Positions 28,833 to 37,524 of a stretch of 37,524 nt of DNA are shown piece by piece. Source of the DNA: Omnitrophica WOR_2 bacterium RBG_13_41_10 (GTDB lineage Bacteria > Omnitrophota > Gorgyraeia > Gygaellales > Profunditerraquicolaceae); contig MHGH01000015.1 in NCBI GenBank assembly GCA_001805465.1, forward strand, positions 20,709 to 58,232, given 5' to 3'. How positions within the stretch are numbered: position 1 is the stretch's first letter; the number at the start of each line of letters is the position of its first letter. The notes under the pieces were generated by a model. That model ran no database searches. It was given only the letters and a program-made list of their open reading frames with translations, and was not told the origin of the DNA. Made by a program: the position numbers and the translations under genes.

Positions 28833-30223
28833 TGAAAATATTGCAGGTGGCTTCTGAAATGGTGCCTTTTGCGAAAACCGGCGGCCTGGCAGATGTGGCA
28901 GGGGCATTGCCTTTGGCGCTTGAAGAATGGGGAGAAGATATCATTGTTGCCTTGCCGCGTTATAAAGCAGTTGACCCAGCTAAATTTAAAATTATTAAAT
29001 TAAATAATGATATTTCTTACTCCATTATAGGTAAAAATATAAAAGTTTATTTTATTGAGAATAATAAATATTTTGATCGCCCAGCCTTATACGGTGATAA
29101 ATCAGGTGACTATCCGGATAACCTGGAGCGTTTTTCTTACTTTTGTAAAAGGGCATTACAGTTATTAAAAGAATTAAAGTTTATACCGGATGCGATTCAT
29201 TGCCACGATTGGCAGTCAGCTTTAATTCCGGTCTATTTAAAAAATTTATATAAAAAAGATTCTTTCTATAAAAAAATTAAGACTCTTTTTACTATACATA
29301 ATATAGGATACCAAGGGCTGTTTCCTAAGGATGAATACCCTAAACTGGGATTAGATTGGGGCCTGTTTAATATGGAGATGCTGGAGTTTTACGGAAAAAT
29401 TAATATACTAAAGGGTGGCATTGTTTTTTCTGACCTTATCAGTACAGTAAGTGAAGCTTATAGCAGGGAAATTCAAACTGAAGAGTTTGGTTTCGGCATG
29501 GAAGGCATTTTAAATAGGCGAAAAAATGATGTATTTGGGATATTAAATGGCCTAGATTATTCTATTTGGGACCCGGCAGCCGATAAACTTATCGCCAAGA
29601 ATTATTCACTTAAAGAACCTCAGGGTAAGCTCAAAGACAAAGAGGATCTACAAAGAATTTGCAAGTTGCCTGTTAAAAAAGAAATACCATTGATCGGTAT
29701 TGTATCCAGATTAGCCGAGCAAAAGGGATTTGATATCTTTGCAGAGGCCCTAGAGCAAATTTGTAAGATGGATTTACAATTAGTCATATTAGGCACAGGA
29801 GATTTAAAATACCACGCCCTTTTAGAAAACGCGGTAAAAAAATACCCCAAGATTATCGTTTTATATTTAAAATTTGATGATCAATTAGCCCATAAGATTT
29901 ATGCGGGCTCCGATATGTTCCTCATGCCCTCAAAATATGAACCCTGCGGATTAGGGCAATTGATCAGTTTTAAATACGGAACTATTCCTATAGTTTTTAA
30001 GACTGGTGGGTTAGCCGATACGGTAAATAAAGATAACGGTTTTGTGTTGGAGAGTTACAGTAAAGAGGATTTGATTAAAGCTGTTCAAGAAGGTTTGGCC
30101 GCTTTTAAAAATAAAGAAAAATGGACTAAGTTGGTGAAGCAGGCCATGCAGTATAATTTTTCTTGGGAAACAGCGGCAAAAAAATACGTCAAGCTTTATG
30201 AAAAGGCAAAGGCCAAGCCATAA
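28832..30223 (+). CDS. glgA: Glycogen synthase (GT5)
   Basis: Transfers glucose from ADP-glucose to growing alpha-1,4-glucan. The 463 residues are near the usual 475. Motifs: N-terminal ASEMVPFAKTGGLADV with the KTGGL ADP-glucose site, HCHDWQSALIPVYL, TIHNIGYQGLFP, SRLAEQKGFD at the start of the C-terminal lobe, and PSKYEPCGLGQL with the catalytic-type Glu. GAGGAGGT lies before the ATG, which overlaps the polA stop. No other glycogen genes are nearby. Confidence 0.95.
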   Translation: MKILQVASEMVPFAKTGGLADVAGALPLALEEWGEDIIVALPRYKAVDPAKFKIIKLNNDISYSIIGKNIKVYFIENNKYFDRPALYGDKSGDYPDNLERFSYFCKRALQLLKELKFIPDAIHCHDWQSALIPVYLKNLYKKDSFYKKIKTLFTIHNIGYQGLFPKDEYPKLGLDWGLFNMEMLEFYGKINILKGGIVFSDLISTVSEAYSREIQTEEFGFGMEGILNRRKNDVFGILNGLDYSIWDPAADKLIAKNYSLKEPQGKLKDKEDLQRICKLPVKKEIPLIGIVSRLAEQKGFDIFAEALEQICKMDLQLVILGTGDLKYHALLENAVKKYPKIIVLYLKFDDQLAHKIYAGSDMFLMPSKYEPCGLGQLISFKYGTIPIVFKTGGLADTVNKDNGFVLESYSKEDLIKAVQEGLAAFKNKEKWTKLVKQAMQYNFSWETAAKKYVKLYEKAKAKP

Positions 30224-30821
30224 AAAGAAAATAATTTTAGGATTAACCGGCGGGTTAGGTAGCGGTAAAACCTACGTGGCAAAAATATTCAAATCATATA
30301 CTGCCCAAGTTATAGATGCCGATAGTATTGCCCATAAGATTATCCGGCCCGGAAAAAAAACTTATAAGCGGGTAGTAAAAAGCTTTGGCAGACAGATTTT
30401 AAATAAGGATAAGACTATTAATCGTTCGTGGTTAGCCCGGATTATATTTAGCGATAAGAAGCTATTATTTAGGTTAAACAGGATAATACATCCGGAGATC
30501 ATCAGGATTATTAAAACCAAAATTAAAACTGCATCAAAGCAAATTATTATTATAGATGCGCCGCTATTGATTGAGGCGGGCTTAGAAAAAATGGTGGATA
30601 AGATTATTGTAGTGGCTGCCACAAAAGAGAATCAGATAAACCGGCTTCTTGCGAGGCGCCACTTGAATAGAGCCGATATCAAAAGAAGAATAAATGCACA
30701 AATTTCTTTAGCGAAAAAGGTCCGCATGGCGGATTTTGTAATAGATAATAACGGTTCAAAGGCAGATACTACAAAACAGGTAGGAATAATAAGGAGGAAG
30801 TTGTGGAAAAATCTGATATAG
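30198..30821 (+). CDS. coaE: Dephospho-CoA kinase
   Basis: Last step of coenzyme A synthesis: phosphorylates dephospho-CoA at the 3' hydroxyl. The 207 residues are typical. The P-loop is [11 protein letters not shown] near residue 15; [13 protein letters not shown] and [16 protein letters not shown] are family motifs. The first 11 residues are basic and overlap glgA by 26 bases, so the real start could be slightly later, but no better one is in frame before the P-loop. Confidence 0.94.
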   Translation: MKRQRPSHKKKIILGLTGGLGSGKTYVAKIFKSYTAQVIDADSIAHKIIRPGKKTYKRVVKSFGRQILNKDKTINRSWLARIIFSDKKLLFRLNRIIHPEIIRIIKTKIKTASKQIIIIDAPLLIEAGLEKMVDKIIVVAATKENQINRLLARRHLNRADIKRRINAQISLAKKVRMADFVIDNNGSKADTTKQVGIIRRKLWKNLI

Positions 30822-32059
30822 GAAGCCTAAAAGACTCAAAGATTACCGAGTTAAATAAGTTAGCCAAAGACTTAAACGTAAACGGCATAAGCGGCCTTAG
30901 AAAGCAGGATCTGATCTTTAAGATACTGCAGGCACAGGCAGAGAAAGAAGGCCTAATGTTCGGAGAAGGGGTTTTGGAAATCTTGCCCGAAGGATTCGGC
31001 TTTTTAAGATCGCCCAATTACAATTATCTGCCTTGTCCCGACGATATATATGTGTCTCCTTCGCAGATCAGAAAATTTGACCTACGTACGGGTGATACCG
31101 TGAGCGGTGAAATCCGTCCGCCTAAAGAGGGAGAAAAATATTTTGCGCTTCTGAAAGTCAAGGCAGTAAATTTTGAAAACCCAGAGGAAGCTAAAGAAAA
31201 AGTGCTTTTTGATAACCTTACCCCCATATATCCTCATGAACGGTTTGCTTTAGAGTCAAGGCCCGACGACCCTTCTACCAGGATTATGGATCTACTCACT
31301 CCTATCGGTAAGGGCCAGCGCGGCCTTATCGTAGCCCAGCCATATAGCGGTAAGACCGTGCTTTTACAGAAGATCGCCAATTCTATTACTACAAACCATC
31401 CGGATGTTATTTTAATCGTACTTTTAATTGATGAGCGTCCGGAGGAGGTTACGGATATGCAGCGCCATGTTAAGGGAGAGGTTATCTCTTCAACATTTGA
31501 TGAGCCTCCGGAAAGGCACGTGCAGGTGGCAGAGATAGTCTTGGAAAAAGCCAAAAGGTTAGTGGAGCATAAAAGGGATGTGGTAGTTCTTTTGGACAGC
31601 ATTACCCGTTTGGCCCGCGCCTATAATGCGGTAGTACCGCATAGCGGGAAGGTTTTATCCGGCGGTATAGACTCCAATGCCCTTCAGAAACCTAAGCGCT
31701 TTTTTGGGGCAGCGCGCGCAATAGAGGAAGGAGGCAGCCTTACTATAATCGCCACTGCCTTGGTAGATACCGGTAGCAGAATGGATGAGGTCATCTTTGA
31801 AGAATTTAAAGGTACCGGAAATATGGAATTACAGCTTGACCGCAACCTCTTCCAGCGCAGGATTTATCCGGCTATTGAAATAAAACGCTCCAACACTCGC
31901 CACGAAGAATTATTATTAAAGCAGGAGGTATTGCAGAAGGTCTGGATATTAAGAAAGGTTTTAAATGAATTAAACAATGTCGAAGCCATGGAGCTTTTGA
32001 TTGAAAAATTAGCCAAAACCAAAAATAACGAAGATTTTTTAAACAGTATGAACCAATAA
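30803..32059 (+). CDS. rho: Transcription termination factor Rho
   Basis: Hexameric RNA-dependent ATPase that ends transcripts lacking intrinsic terminators. The 418 residues match the classic size, without the large inserts seen in some phyla. It has an N-terminal helical Rho-N domain ([27 protein letters not shown]), a cold-shock-like RNA-binding domain ([30 protein letters not shown]), Walker A QPYSGKT, Walker [16 protein letters not shown], and the Q/R-loop region [20 protein letters not shown]. The GTG start is backed by AAGGAGGAAG 5 bases upstream. It overlaps coaE by 19 bases. Confidence 0.97.
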   Translation: MEKSDIGSLKDSKITELNKLAKDLNVNGISGLRKQDLIFKILQAQAEKEGLMFGEGVLEILPEGFGFLRSPNYNYLPCPDDIYVSPSQIRKFDLRTGDTVSGEIRPPKEGEKYFALLKVKAVNFENPEEAKEKVLFDNLTPIYPHERFALESRPDDPSTRIMDLLTPIGKGQRGLIVAQPYSGKTVLLQKIANSITTNHPDVILIVLLIDERPEEVTDMQRHVKGEVISSTFDEPPERHVQVAEIVLEKAKRLVEHKRDVVVLLDSITRLARAYNAVVPHSGKVLSGGIDSNALQKPKRFFGAARAIEEGGSLTIIATALVDTGSRMDEVIFEEFKGTGNMELQLDRNLFQRRIYPAIEIKRSNTRHEELLLKQEVLQKVWILRKVLNELNNVEAMELLIEKLAKTKNNEDFLNSMNQ

Positions 32060-32079
32060 AATTTTTAAGGAGAAAAATA

Positions 32080-32289
32080 ATGAAAGACAAGATTCATCCT
32101 AAGTACCAGGACTGCGTAATCGTCTGTGCCTGCGGCAATACCATCCACACCCGTTCTACCAAACCCAATATCAGGGTTGAGGTTTGCTCTAAGTGCCATC
32201 CTTTTTTTACCGGTAAGCAAAAATTCCTGGATTCCGCAGGTAGGGTAGATAAATTTATCAAAAAGTACGGTAAAAAGGCCGCGGAATAA
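32080..32289 (+). CDS. rpmE: 50S ribosomal protein L31 (bL31, zinc-binding form)
   Basis: Small ribosomal protein of the large subunit. Its 69 residues include Cys16, Cys18, Cys36 and Cys39 (CAC...CSKC), the zinc-binding C+ form, with the usual [20 protein letters not shown] ending. AAGGAG precedes the ATG. rho-rpmE-prfA-prmC is a widely conserved order. Confidence 0.97.
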   Translation: MKDKIHPKYQDCVIVCACGNTIHTRSTKPNIRVEVCSKCHPFFTGKQKFLDSAGRVDKFIKKYGKKAAE

Positions 32290-32291
32290 TT

Positions 32292-33350
32292 ATGTTTGAA
32301 AAGTTAGAAAAGTTAGAAAAACGTTATCAGGAATTAGAAGAAATCTTGGCTTCGCTCGAGGTTATTTCCAAAAAAGAACAGTATAATAAATACGCCAAGG
32401 AATTATCGGACTTGAAAGAACCGGTTTTTTTATTCAGGGAATATAAAAAGATAAATTCTGAAATAAAAGACCTGAAAAATATGCTACAGGAAAAACACGA
32501 TCAACAGTTTATGGATTTGGCAAAAGGAGAACTCAATGATTTAAAAAATAAACTCCTGAATTTAGAGGAGGAGATCAAGCAATCGTTAGTTGAAGAAGAT
32601 AAAGATAGCGGTAAGGATATGATGATAGAAATAAGGCAGGGCACCGGAGGCGATGAAGCAGGTTTATTTGCCGCTGATCTCTACCGGATGTACACTAAAT
32701 ACGCCTTAAATAAAGGTTGGGCTACAGAAATAATGTCTCTTAATTCCAATGAACTAGGAGGTTTTAAGGAAGTAGTTTTTAGCATCAAAGGAAAAGATGC
32801 TTATAAAAGGCTAAAGTTTGAAAGCGGCGTACACCGTGTGCAGCGTGTTCCTACTACTGAGGCCCAGGGCCGCATTCATACCTCCACAGCAACGGTGGCA
32901 ATATTGGTTGAGCCTGAAGAAGTAGAATTTGTGATTGAACCCAAAGACTTAAGGATAGATACTTACCGTTCTTCCGGCCCAGGCGGACAACATATGCAGA
33001 AGACCGATTCAGCGGTAAGAATCACGCATTTACCTAGCGGCACAGTTGTCGCCTGCCAGGATGAGCGCTCGCAGATAAAAAATAAAAGCAAGGCAATGAG
33101 GATCCTGCGCGCCCGGCTTTTAGATGCCAGACAAATGGAAGAGGCAAAAAGGATGTCTGCCGCAAGGAAATCCCAGATTGGCTCAGGTGATAGAAGCGAA
33201 AAAATCCGCACTTATAATTTTCCCGATCGGCGCGTCACCGACCATCGGATTAATTTTACCTCGCATCAGCTGGAGGCCATATTAGAAGGCGATATGGATG
33301 AATTATCCGATGCTGTTCTGAAAGCAGCACAGGAGAAAAAGAATGAATGA
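32292..33350 (+). CDS. prfA: Peptide chain release factor 1
   Basis: Recognises UAA and UAG stop codons and triggers peptide release. Its 352 residues are normal. GGQ is at residues 231-233 ([17 protein letters not shown]). The anticodon-like tripeptide is PTT in [14 protein letters not shown], fitting the PxT of RF1 and not the SPF of RF2. The N-terminal coiled-coil domain starts with a repeated EKLEKLEK stretch. It starts 2 bases after rpmE and overlaps prmC, its modifying enzyme. Confidence 0.97.
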   Translation: MFEKLEKLEKRYQELEEILASLEVISKKEQYNKYAKELSDLKEPVFLFREYKKINSEIKDLKNMLQEKHDQQFMDLAKGELNDLKNKLLNLEEEIKQSLVEEDKDSGKDMMIEIRQGTGGDEAGLFAADLYRMYTKYALNKGWATEIMSLNSNELGGFKEVVFSIKGKDAYKRLKFESGVHRVQRVPTTEAQGRIHTSTATVAILVEPEEVEFVIEPKDLRIDTYRSSGPGGQHMQKTDSAVRITHLPSGTVVACQDERSQIKNKSKAMRILRARLLDARQMEEAKRMSAARKSQIGSGDRSEKIRTYNFPDRRVTDHRINFTSHQLEAILEGDMDELSDAVLKAAQEKKNE

Positions 33351-34137
33351 AGCAGAGCTTTTGTTTACGGAAATACTAGATTGCGACAGAGCCCACTTAT
33401 ATTTAAAGAAAGATTTACCTTTAAATAAAGACAAGGTTTCTTTGATATCTTCTGTTTTTAAAAGAAGGGTTTTAGGTGAACCGCTACCGTATATTTTAGG
33501 TAAAACGGAATTTATGGGATTAGAGTTTAAGGTGACAAAAGATGTGTTAATCCCGCGGCAGGAGACGGAGGTTCTGGTAGAAACAGTGTTAAAAATAATG
33601 TACGGTGTACAGAGTACAGGGTACAGTGCAAAGATATTAGATTTAGGAACAGGGTCGGGGTGTATTGCTGTTTCTTTAGCCAAGCATCTTCCTCAATGCC
33701 AAATTGATGCGCTTGATATATCGGATGGCGCATTAGCTGTGGCTAGAGAAAATGCCAAGTTAAATCAAGTAAAAGTTAATTTTATTCAGTCAGACCTATT
33801 TCATAACACTCACTTAGGGCCGTCTGCTTATGATATAATAGTGAGCAATCCTCCTTATGTGGCATCGCAAGATTTAAAACAGTTGCAGGTAGAAATAAGT
33901 TATGAGCCTTCTTGTGCCTTAGACGCTGGTAAAGACGGCCTAGATTTTTATAAACGCATAATTAACGAATCGCCCAAATATTTAAAACCAGAAGGCCTGC
34001 TGATTTTAGAAATAGGATTCAGGCAGCGTTTTTTTATAGAAAAGATATTGCAAGATTCAGGAGTATTTAAAATTATAGAGCTAATACCTGATTATAATAA
34101 TATTGAAAGAGTAATAGTGGCAAAGAAATATGGATAA
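33343..34137 (+). CDS. prmC: Release factor glutamine methyltransferase (HemK/PrmC)
   Basis: Methylates the GGQ glutamine of release factors using SAM. Its 264 residues are slightly below the usual 275-285. N-terminal helical domain with [21 protein letters not shown] and [15 protein letters not shown] site [16 protein letters not shown]; catalytic NPPY at residues 169-172. The linker between the two domains carries a GTAC heptamer array encoding [11 protein letters not shown]. It overlaps prfA (8 bases) and murA (8 bases). Confidence 0.96.
   Translation: MNEAELLFTEILDCDRAHLYLKKDLPLNKDKVSLISSVFKRRVLGEPLPYILGKTEFMGLEFKVTKDVLIPRQETEVLVETVLKIMYGVQSTGYSAKILDLGTGSGCIAVSLAKHLPQCQIDALDISDGALAVARENAKLNQVKVNFIQSDLFHNTHLGPSAYDIIVSNPPYVASQDLKQLQVEISYEPSCALDAGKDGLDFYKRIINESPKYLKPEGLLILEIGFRQRFFIEKILQDSGVFKIIELIPDYNNIERVIVAKKYG
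33600..33627 (+). repeat. GTAC heptamer tandem array inside prmC
   Basis: Four tandem 7-mers: GTACGGT, GTACAGA, GTACAGG, GTACAGT, followed by GCAAAGA. They match the left arm of the pyrG-carA element (GTACGGT, GTACGGA, GTACAGT, GTACCGA, then GCATACA) with few changes. The array is translated as part of the domain linker of PrmC without breaking the frame. Confidence 0.8.
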
Positions 34138-35392
34138 ACTAATTATTGAGGGTGGGGCTAGGCTAAAAGGGGAAGTGGTTGTTTCAGGCTCAAAGAATTC
34201 AGTGCTTCCCATAATGGCTGCTACTTTACTTACTGACCAGCCTTGTATTATTAAAGGGGTGCCTAATTTACGCGATACCAATACCATGTTAAAGATTCTG
34301 CGTTCCTTAGGCAAGGTTGCTGAATTTGACAAAGGAACAGTTTCCATTATCTCTACCAAGCATGCAAATTTTATCGCGGATTATAAATTAGTTTCGACTA
34401 TGCGTGCTTCATTTTGCGTTTTAGGGCCGATTTTAGCCAAGCTCAAAAAAGCCAAAGTTTCTTTGCCTGGAGGATGCGTTATTGGTCTAAGGCCGGTAGA
34501 TTTACACTTGAAGGGCCTTGTGGCATTAGGTGCGGATATCAGTATCGATTCCGGATATGTGATAGCCAAGGCCAATAAGCTGAAAGGCCACCATCTTTAT
34601 TTAGGAGGAGGTTATGGCTCTTCGGTGTTGGCTACTGATAATATTATCATGGCAGCAACCTTAGCCCAAGGTAAAACCGTAATTGAGGCTGCAGCCTGTG
34701 AGCCAGAAGTAGTAGATTTAGCAGAGTTTCTCATTAAGATGGGGGCAAAGATTAAAGGGCACGGCACTCCTATAGTAGAAATAGAAGGGGTAAAGCATTT
34801 GCATGGGGCAGAGCATGCTATTATTCCGGACCGCATTGAAGCAGGAACACTGATGATAGCCAGCCTTATTACTAAAGGAGATGTTTTGATTAAGAATGTG
34901 CTCTTTCAGCATTTAGGGGCAGTAATTGATAAATTGCAGGAGGCAGGAGCTTATATCATTAAACCAGATTCTGCGGTGCATGTCCGTTGTAAGAAGAAGC
35001 TGCAGCCTATCAACGTTACTACGCTGCCATATCCGGGTTTTCCGACGGATATGCAAGCCCAGATTATGAGCTTGATGACTATAACCCGGGGAATAAGCGT
35101 AATTACCGAAAAGATTTATCCGGATAGGTTTATGCATGTGGCAGAATTAAACCGCATGGGTGCGCATATCCAAAGGGAAGGCCCGCACGCCATTGTCGAG
35201 GGAATAAAACAGTTATCCGGCGCTCCGGTAATGGCCTCAGATTTACGCGCCTCAGCAAGCCTGGTGTTAGCTGGCCTAGTAGCCAGAGGGCAAACTTTAG
35301 TCTCAAGGATTTATCATTTGGAGCGCGGGTATGATAACCTCGATGAGAAATTACGCCAATTGGGGGCTAAGATCTGGAGAGAAAAAGAATGA
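34130..35392 (+). CDS. murA: UDP-N-acetylglucosamine 1-carboxyvinyltransferase
   Basis: First committed step of peptidoglycan synthesis, adding enolpyruvate to UDP-GlcNAc. The 420 residues are typical. [16 protein letters not shown] holds the Lys and Asn of the active site. Cys116 in [15 protein letters not shown] corresponds to E. coli Cys115, so the enzyme is expected to be fosfomycin-sensitive in type; some bacteria carry Asp here. Further motifs are [11 protein letters not shown] and [13 protein letters not shown]. It overlaps prmC and trpG. Confidence 0.97.
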   Translation: MDKLIIEGGARLKGEVVVSGSKNSVLPIMAATLLTDQPCIIKGVPNLRDTNTMLKILRSLGKVAEFDKGTVSIISTKHANFIADYKLVSTMRASFCVLGPILAKLKKAKVSLPGGCVIGLRPVDLHLKGLVALGADISIDSGYVIAKANKLKGHHLYLGGGYGSSVLATDNIIMAATLAQGKTVIEAAACEPEVVDLAEFLIKMGAKIKGHGTPIVEIEGVKHLHGAEHAIIPDRIEAGTLMIASLITKGDVLIKNVLFQHLGAVIDKLQEAGAYIIKPDSAVHVRCKKKLQPINVTTLPYPGFPTDMQAQIMSLMTITRGISVITEKIYPDRFMHVAELNRMGAHIQREGPHAIVEGIKQLSGAPVMASDLRASASLVLAGLVARGQTLVSRIYHLERGYDNLDEKLRQLGAKIWREKE

Positions 35393-35952
35393 TCCTGATG
35401 ATTGATAATTACGATTCTTTTACCTATAATCTGGTGCAGTATTTTGGCGAGTTGGGGCAAAATATCCGGGTATTTAGGAATGATAAAATTACCCTCCAGC
35501 AGATTAAAAGATTAAATCCGGATAAGATTGTGATTTCGCCTGGTCCGGGTAGGCCGGAAAATGCCGGGATCTCCTGCGCCGTAATCAAAGAATTCGCTGG
35601 CAAGATTCCTATATTGGGAGTGTGTTTAGGCCATCAGGCAATCGGTTATGTTTACCGAGGTAAGATTATCGGAGCCAAAAAACTGATGCACGGTAAGACC
35701 TCCCGGATTTACCATAATAAACAAACAATCTTTAAAGGTATACCCAACCCTTTTGAGGCCACGCGTTATCATTCGTTAATTGTAGAAAAAAAGAGCTTAC
35801 CTGAATGTTTAGATATAATCGCCTGGACAAGAGAGGGAGAGATTATGGGCTTAAAGCATAAGAAATTTCCTTTATGGGGAGTGCAGTTTCACCCCGAATC
35901 CATTCTTACTAAAAAAGGCAAAGATATCTTAGCTAATTTTCTAAAAGTATGA
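35389..35952 (+). CDS. trpG: Anthranilate/para-aminobenzoate synthase glutaminase subunit
   Basis: Class I glutaminase that delivers ammonia to chorismate, either for anthranilate (with TrpE) or for aminodeoxychorismate (with PabB). Its 187 residues are typical. Motifs: [29 protein letters not shown], nucleophile Cys79 in [10 protein letters not shown], and [12 protein letters not shown]. TrpG and PabA cannot be told apart by sequence, and one protein often serves both; trpD and trpC downstream favour tryptophan synthesis. No trpE precedes it. The ATG lies within the last codons of murA. Confidence 0.93.
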   Translation: MILMIDNYDSFTYNLVQYFGELGQNIRVFRNDKITLQQIKRLNPDKIVISPGPGRPENAGISCAVIKEFAGKIPILGVCLGHQAIGYVYRGKIIGAKKLMHGKTSRIYHNKQTIFKGIPNPFEATRYHSLIVEKKSLPECLDIIAWTREGEIMGLKHKKFPLWGVQFHPESILTKKGKDILANFLKV

Positions 35953-36947
35953 TTCACGAGATAACCCAGATACTCACTGATAAGACCAATCTTAGCGCAA
36001 ATCAGATGGAAATAGCCATGGAAGAAATTATGAGCGGACGTGCCGATACCGCAGATATCGTTTCCTTTTTAACCAGCCTGAATAAAAAAGGCCAAACCCT
36101 GCAAGAATTGACCGCAGCCGTTGCAGTAATGCGTAAATACGCCACTAAAATCAATACAGTCGCCTCAACTGTTTTAGATACCTGCGGAACAGGAGGCGAT
36201 AATAAAAATACTTTTAATGTTTCTACGGTTACGGCATTTGTGGCTAGTGGCGCTGGCATTACGGTGGCCAAACACGGTAACCGTTCAGTATCAAGCTGTT
36301 GTGGTAGTGCAGATATATTAGAGGCCTTAGGGGTCAATATTAATTTAACTAAAGAAAAAATAGAAACATGCCTGAATGATATAGGTATAGCATTTCTCTT
36401 TGCCCAGAATCTGCATCCGGCGATGAAATATGCCATGCCGGCAAGGAAACAAATAGCCCAAAGGACAATTTTTAATATCTTAGGGCCCCTGACTAATCCT
36501 GCGGGCGCCAGCCATCAATTAGTCGGCGTATATGATCTGGGTTTGACAAAGTTGTTGGCAGCAGTATTGGGGAATCTCGGTAGTAAACATGCCTTGGTAG
36601 TCCACGGTGAAGACGGATTAGATGAAATTACTACTACCGGAAAAACTTTTATAGCAGAATTCGTTCAGGGTAAACTAAAGAGTTACGAAGTAATTCCGGA
36701 AGATTTTGGATTGAAAAGAGCTCGTCTAGAAGATTTAAAAGGTGGCACTATAGCCGATAATGCCGTAATTATGATGGATATATTAAAAGGCCAGGTTGGG
36801 CCTAGACGGGATATAGTTATTTTAAACGCAGCAGCAGCGATATATGCAGCAGATAGGTCCAAGTCTATTAAAGAGGCTATACCTTTGGCTTATGAAGCAA
36901 TAGATTCCGGCAGCGCCTTAAAAAAGCTAGAATTATTAAAGGAATAA
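35949..36947 (+). CDS. trpD: Anthranilate phosphoribosyltransferase
   Basis: Transfers phosphoribosyl from PRPP to anthranilate, the second step of tryptophan synthesis. Its 332 residues are normal. Motifs: [17 protein letters not shown] for PRPP and Mg binding, [23 protein letters not shown], and [10 protein letters not shown]. It overlaps trpG as ATGA and abuts trpC with no gap. Confidence 0.97.
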   Translation: MIHEITQILTDKTNLSANQMEIAMEEIMSGRADTADIVSFLTSLNKKGQTLQELTAAVAVMRKYATKINTVASTVLDTCGTGGDNKNTFNVSTVTAFVASGAGITVAKHGNRSVSSCCGSADILEALGVNINLTKEKIETCLNDIGIAFLFAQNLHPAMKYAMPARKQIAQRTIFNILGPLTNPAGASHQLVGVYDLGLTKLLAAVLGNLGSKHALVVHGEDGLDEITTTGKTFIAEFVQGKLKSYEVIPEDFGLKRARLEDLKGGTIADNAVIMMDILKGQVGPRRDIVILNAAAAIYAADRSKSIKEAIPLAYEAIDSGSALKKLELLKE

Positions 36948-37524
36948 ATGAAGAAAAACGATACTTTAAAAGAAATCATCCAAAAGAAAAAAGAAGAAAT
37001 TCTTTTATCTAAACAATCGCTTCCCGAAGAGCAATTAAAAGCGAAGATTCCACAATTGGCGCCTAGGCGTCCTTTCTTAGAAGCAATCCATAAACCCCGC
37101 AATATTTCGTTGATTGCCGAAATAAAAAAAGCTTCCCCTTCGCGAGGTGTTATCCGCGAAAATTTTAACCACCAACAGATCGCTCAAATTTATCAAGAGT
37201 GCGAAGTGCAGGCTATATCAGTATTGACAGAATCCAATTATTTTCAAGGGAACTTAAATTATCTCAATGAAATAAAAGGATTAACCAGCGTGCCTATTTT
37301 AAGAAAGGATTTTATCTTGGAGCCTTACCAAGTCTATGAGTCGCGTTTTTACGGTGCAGATGCCATACTTCTCATTGTTGATTTATTATCAAAGGAAAAA
37401 TTATCCGAATTGATACCTTTGTGTGAAGAGTTAGGATTGGATTATATCTTAGAGGTGCATAACGAGAAGGACTTAAAGAAAGCCTTAAGTTTAAAGGCCC
37501 CTATAATCGGGATAAATAACCGGG
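36948..37524 (+). CDS. trpC: Indole-3-glycerol phosphate synthase (3' end outside window)
   Basis: Closes the indole ring in tryptophan synthesis. The ORF track misses it because it runs off the window. The ATG at 36948 follows the trpD stop directly and the frame stays open to the last base, giving about 192 of the usual 255 residues. TIM-barrel motifs seen: LIAEIKKASPSRG with the catalytic Lys, ISVLTESNYFQG, PILRKDFILEPYQVYESRFYGADAILLI, and the beginning of the IIGINNR motif at the edge. Confidence 0.95.
   Translation, partial: MKKNDTLKEIIQKKKEEILLSKQSLPEEQLKAKIPQLAPRRPFLEAIHKPRNISLIAEIKKASPSRGVIRENFNHQQIAQIYQECEVQAISVLTESNYFQGNLNYLNEIKGLTSVPILRKDFILEPYQVYESRFYGADAILLIVDLLSKEKLSELIPLCEELGLDYILEVHNEKDLKKALSLKAPIIGINNR

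Noticed and set aside
32292-32330. Repeated GAAAAGTTA at the prfA start as a repeat element
   Set aside because: It is just a short coincidental repeat encoding a coiled-coil EKLEKLEK segment, typical of the RF1 N-terminus.

Overview
The window reads as one stretch of chromosome from a small-genome, anaerobic, non-spore-forming bacterium with an AT-leaning composition. Every convincing gene is on the + strand, and most neighbours overlap or lie within about 15 bases of each other. The gene content (a bacterial Wood-Ljungdahl island with acsB, a queuosine cluster with queH, DUF2905, SpoIID-like protein, and heptamer and palindromic repeats inside genes) suggests an uncultured lineage such as Omnitrophota. 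That placement is an inference from style and gene content, not a demonstrated assignment. I see no phage, IS element, CRISPR, tRNA or rRNA gene.

Region 1 (1-14.7 kb) is a nitrogen-assimilation and nucleotide block: gltB (5' end outside the window), gltD, pyrG, carA, the N-terminal half of a split carB, purS, purQ, purL and purF. Almost every product makes glutamate from glutamine or uses the glutamine amide nitrogen. The 244-base gltD-pyrG gap is the most complex regulatory region in the window. It holds a near-consensus promoter, a palindrome, an intrinsic terminator about 70 bases downstream, and two further long hairpins before the pyrG ribosome-binding site.

Region 2 (14.75-20.8 kb) starts at a near-consensus promoter whose predicted transcript would begin almost exactly at the GTG of queH. 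It contains queH, a DUF2905 membrane protein, a SpoIID/LytB-like secreted protein, queA and tgt (three steps of queuosine tRNA modification), then trmD, rplS, rnhB and a YraN-family gene.

Region 3 (20.8-26.2 kb) is a one-carbon/Wood-Ljungdahl island: a FchA-like methenyl-THF cyclohydrolase, folD, metF, an FAD-dependent oxidoreductase with an eroded NAD(P)-binding loop, and full-length acetyl-CoA synthase acsB. All six A-cluster cysteines of AcsB fall at the residue numbers known from Moorella. The CO dehydrogenase subunit, corrinoid protein, methyltransferase and formate-THF ligase genes are not in the window.

Region 4 (26.2-37.5 kb) begins at another good promoter and runs without a visible break through polA, glgA, coaE, rho, rpmE, prfA, prmC, murA, trpG, trpD and trpC (cut by the window end). 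It mixes replication, glycogen, cofactor, transcription and translation termination, cell-wall and tryptophan functions.

Several short repeats stand out. Heptamer tandem arrays occur in trmD, in prmC and, as an inverted pair, between pyrG and carA. A double-hairpin element sits in frame inside gltB. A REP-like hairpin lies between folD and metF. I see no complete novel multi-gene system. The best candidates for undescribed biology are the pyrG leader, the coding-compatible heptamer repeats, and the metF-oxidoreductase-acsB arrangement.
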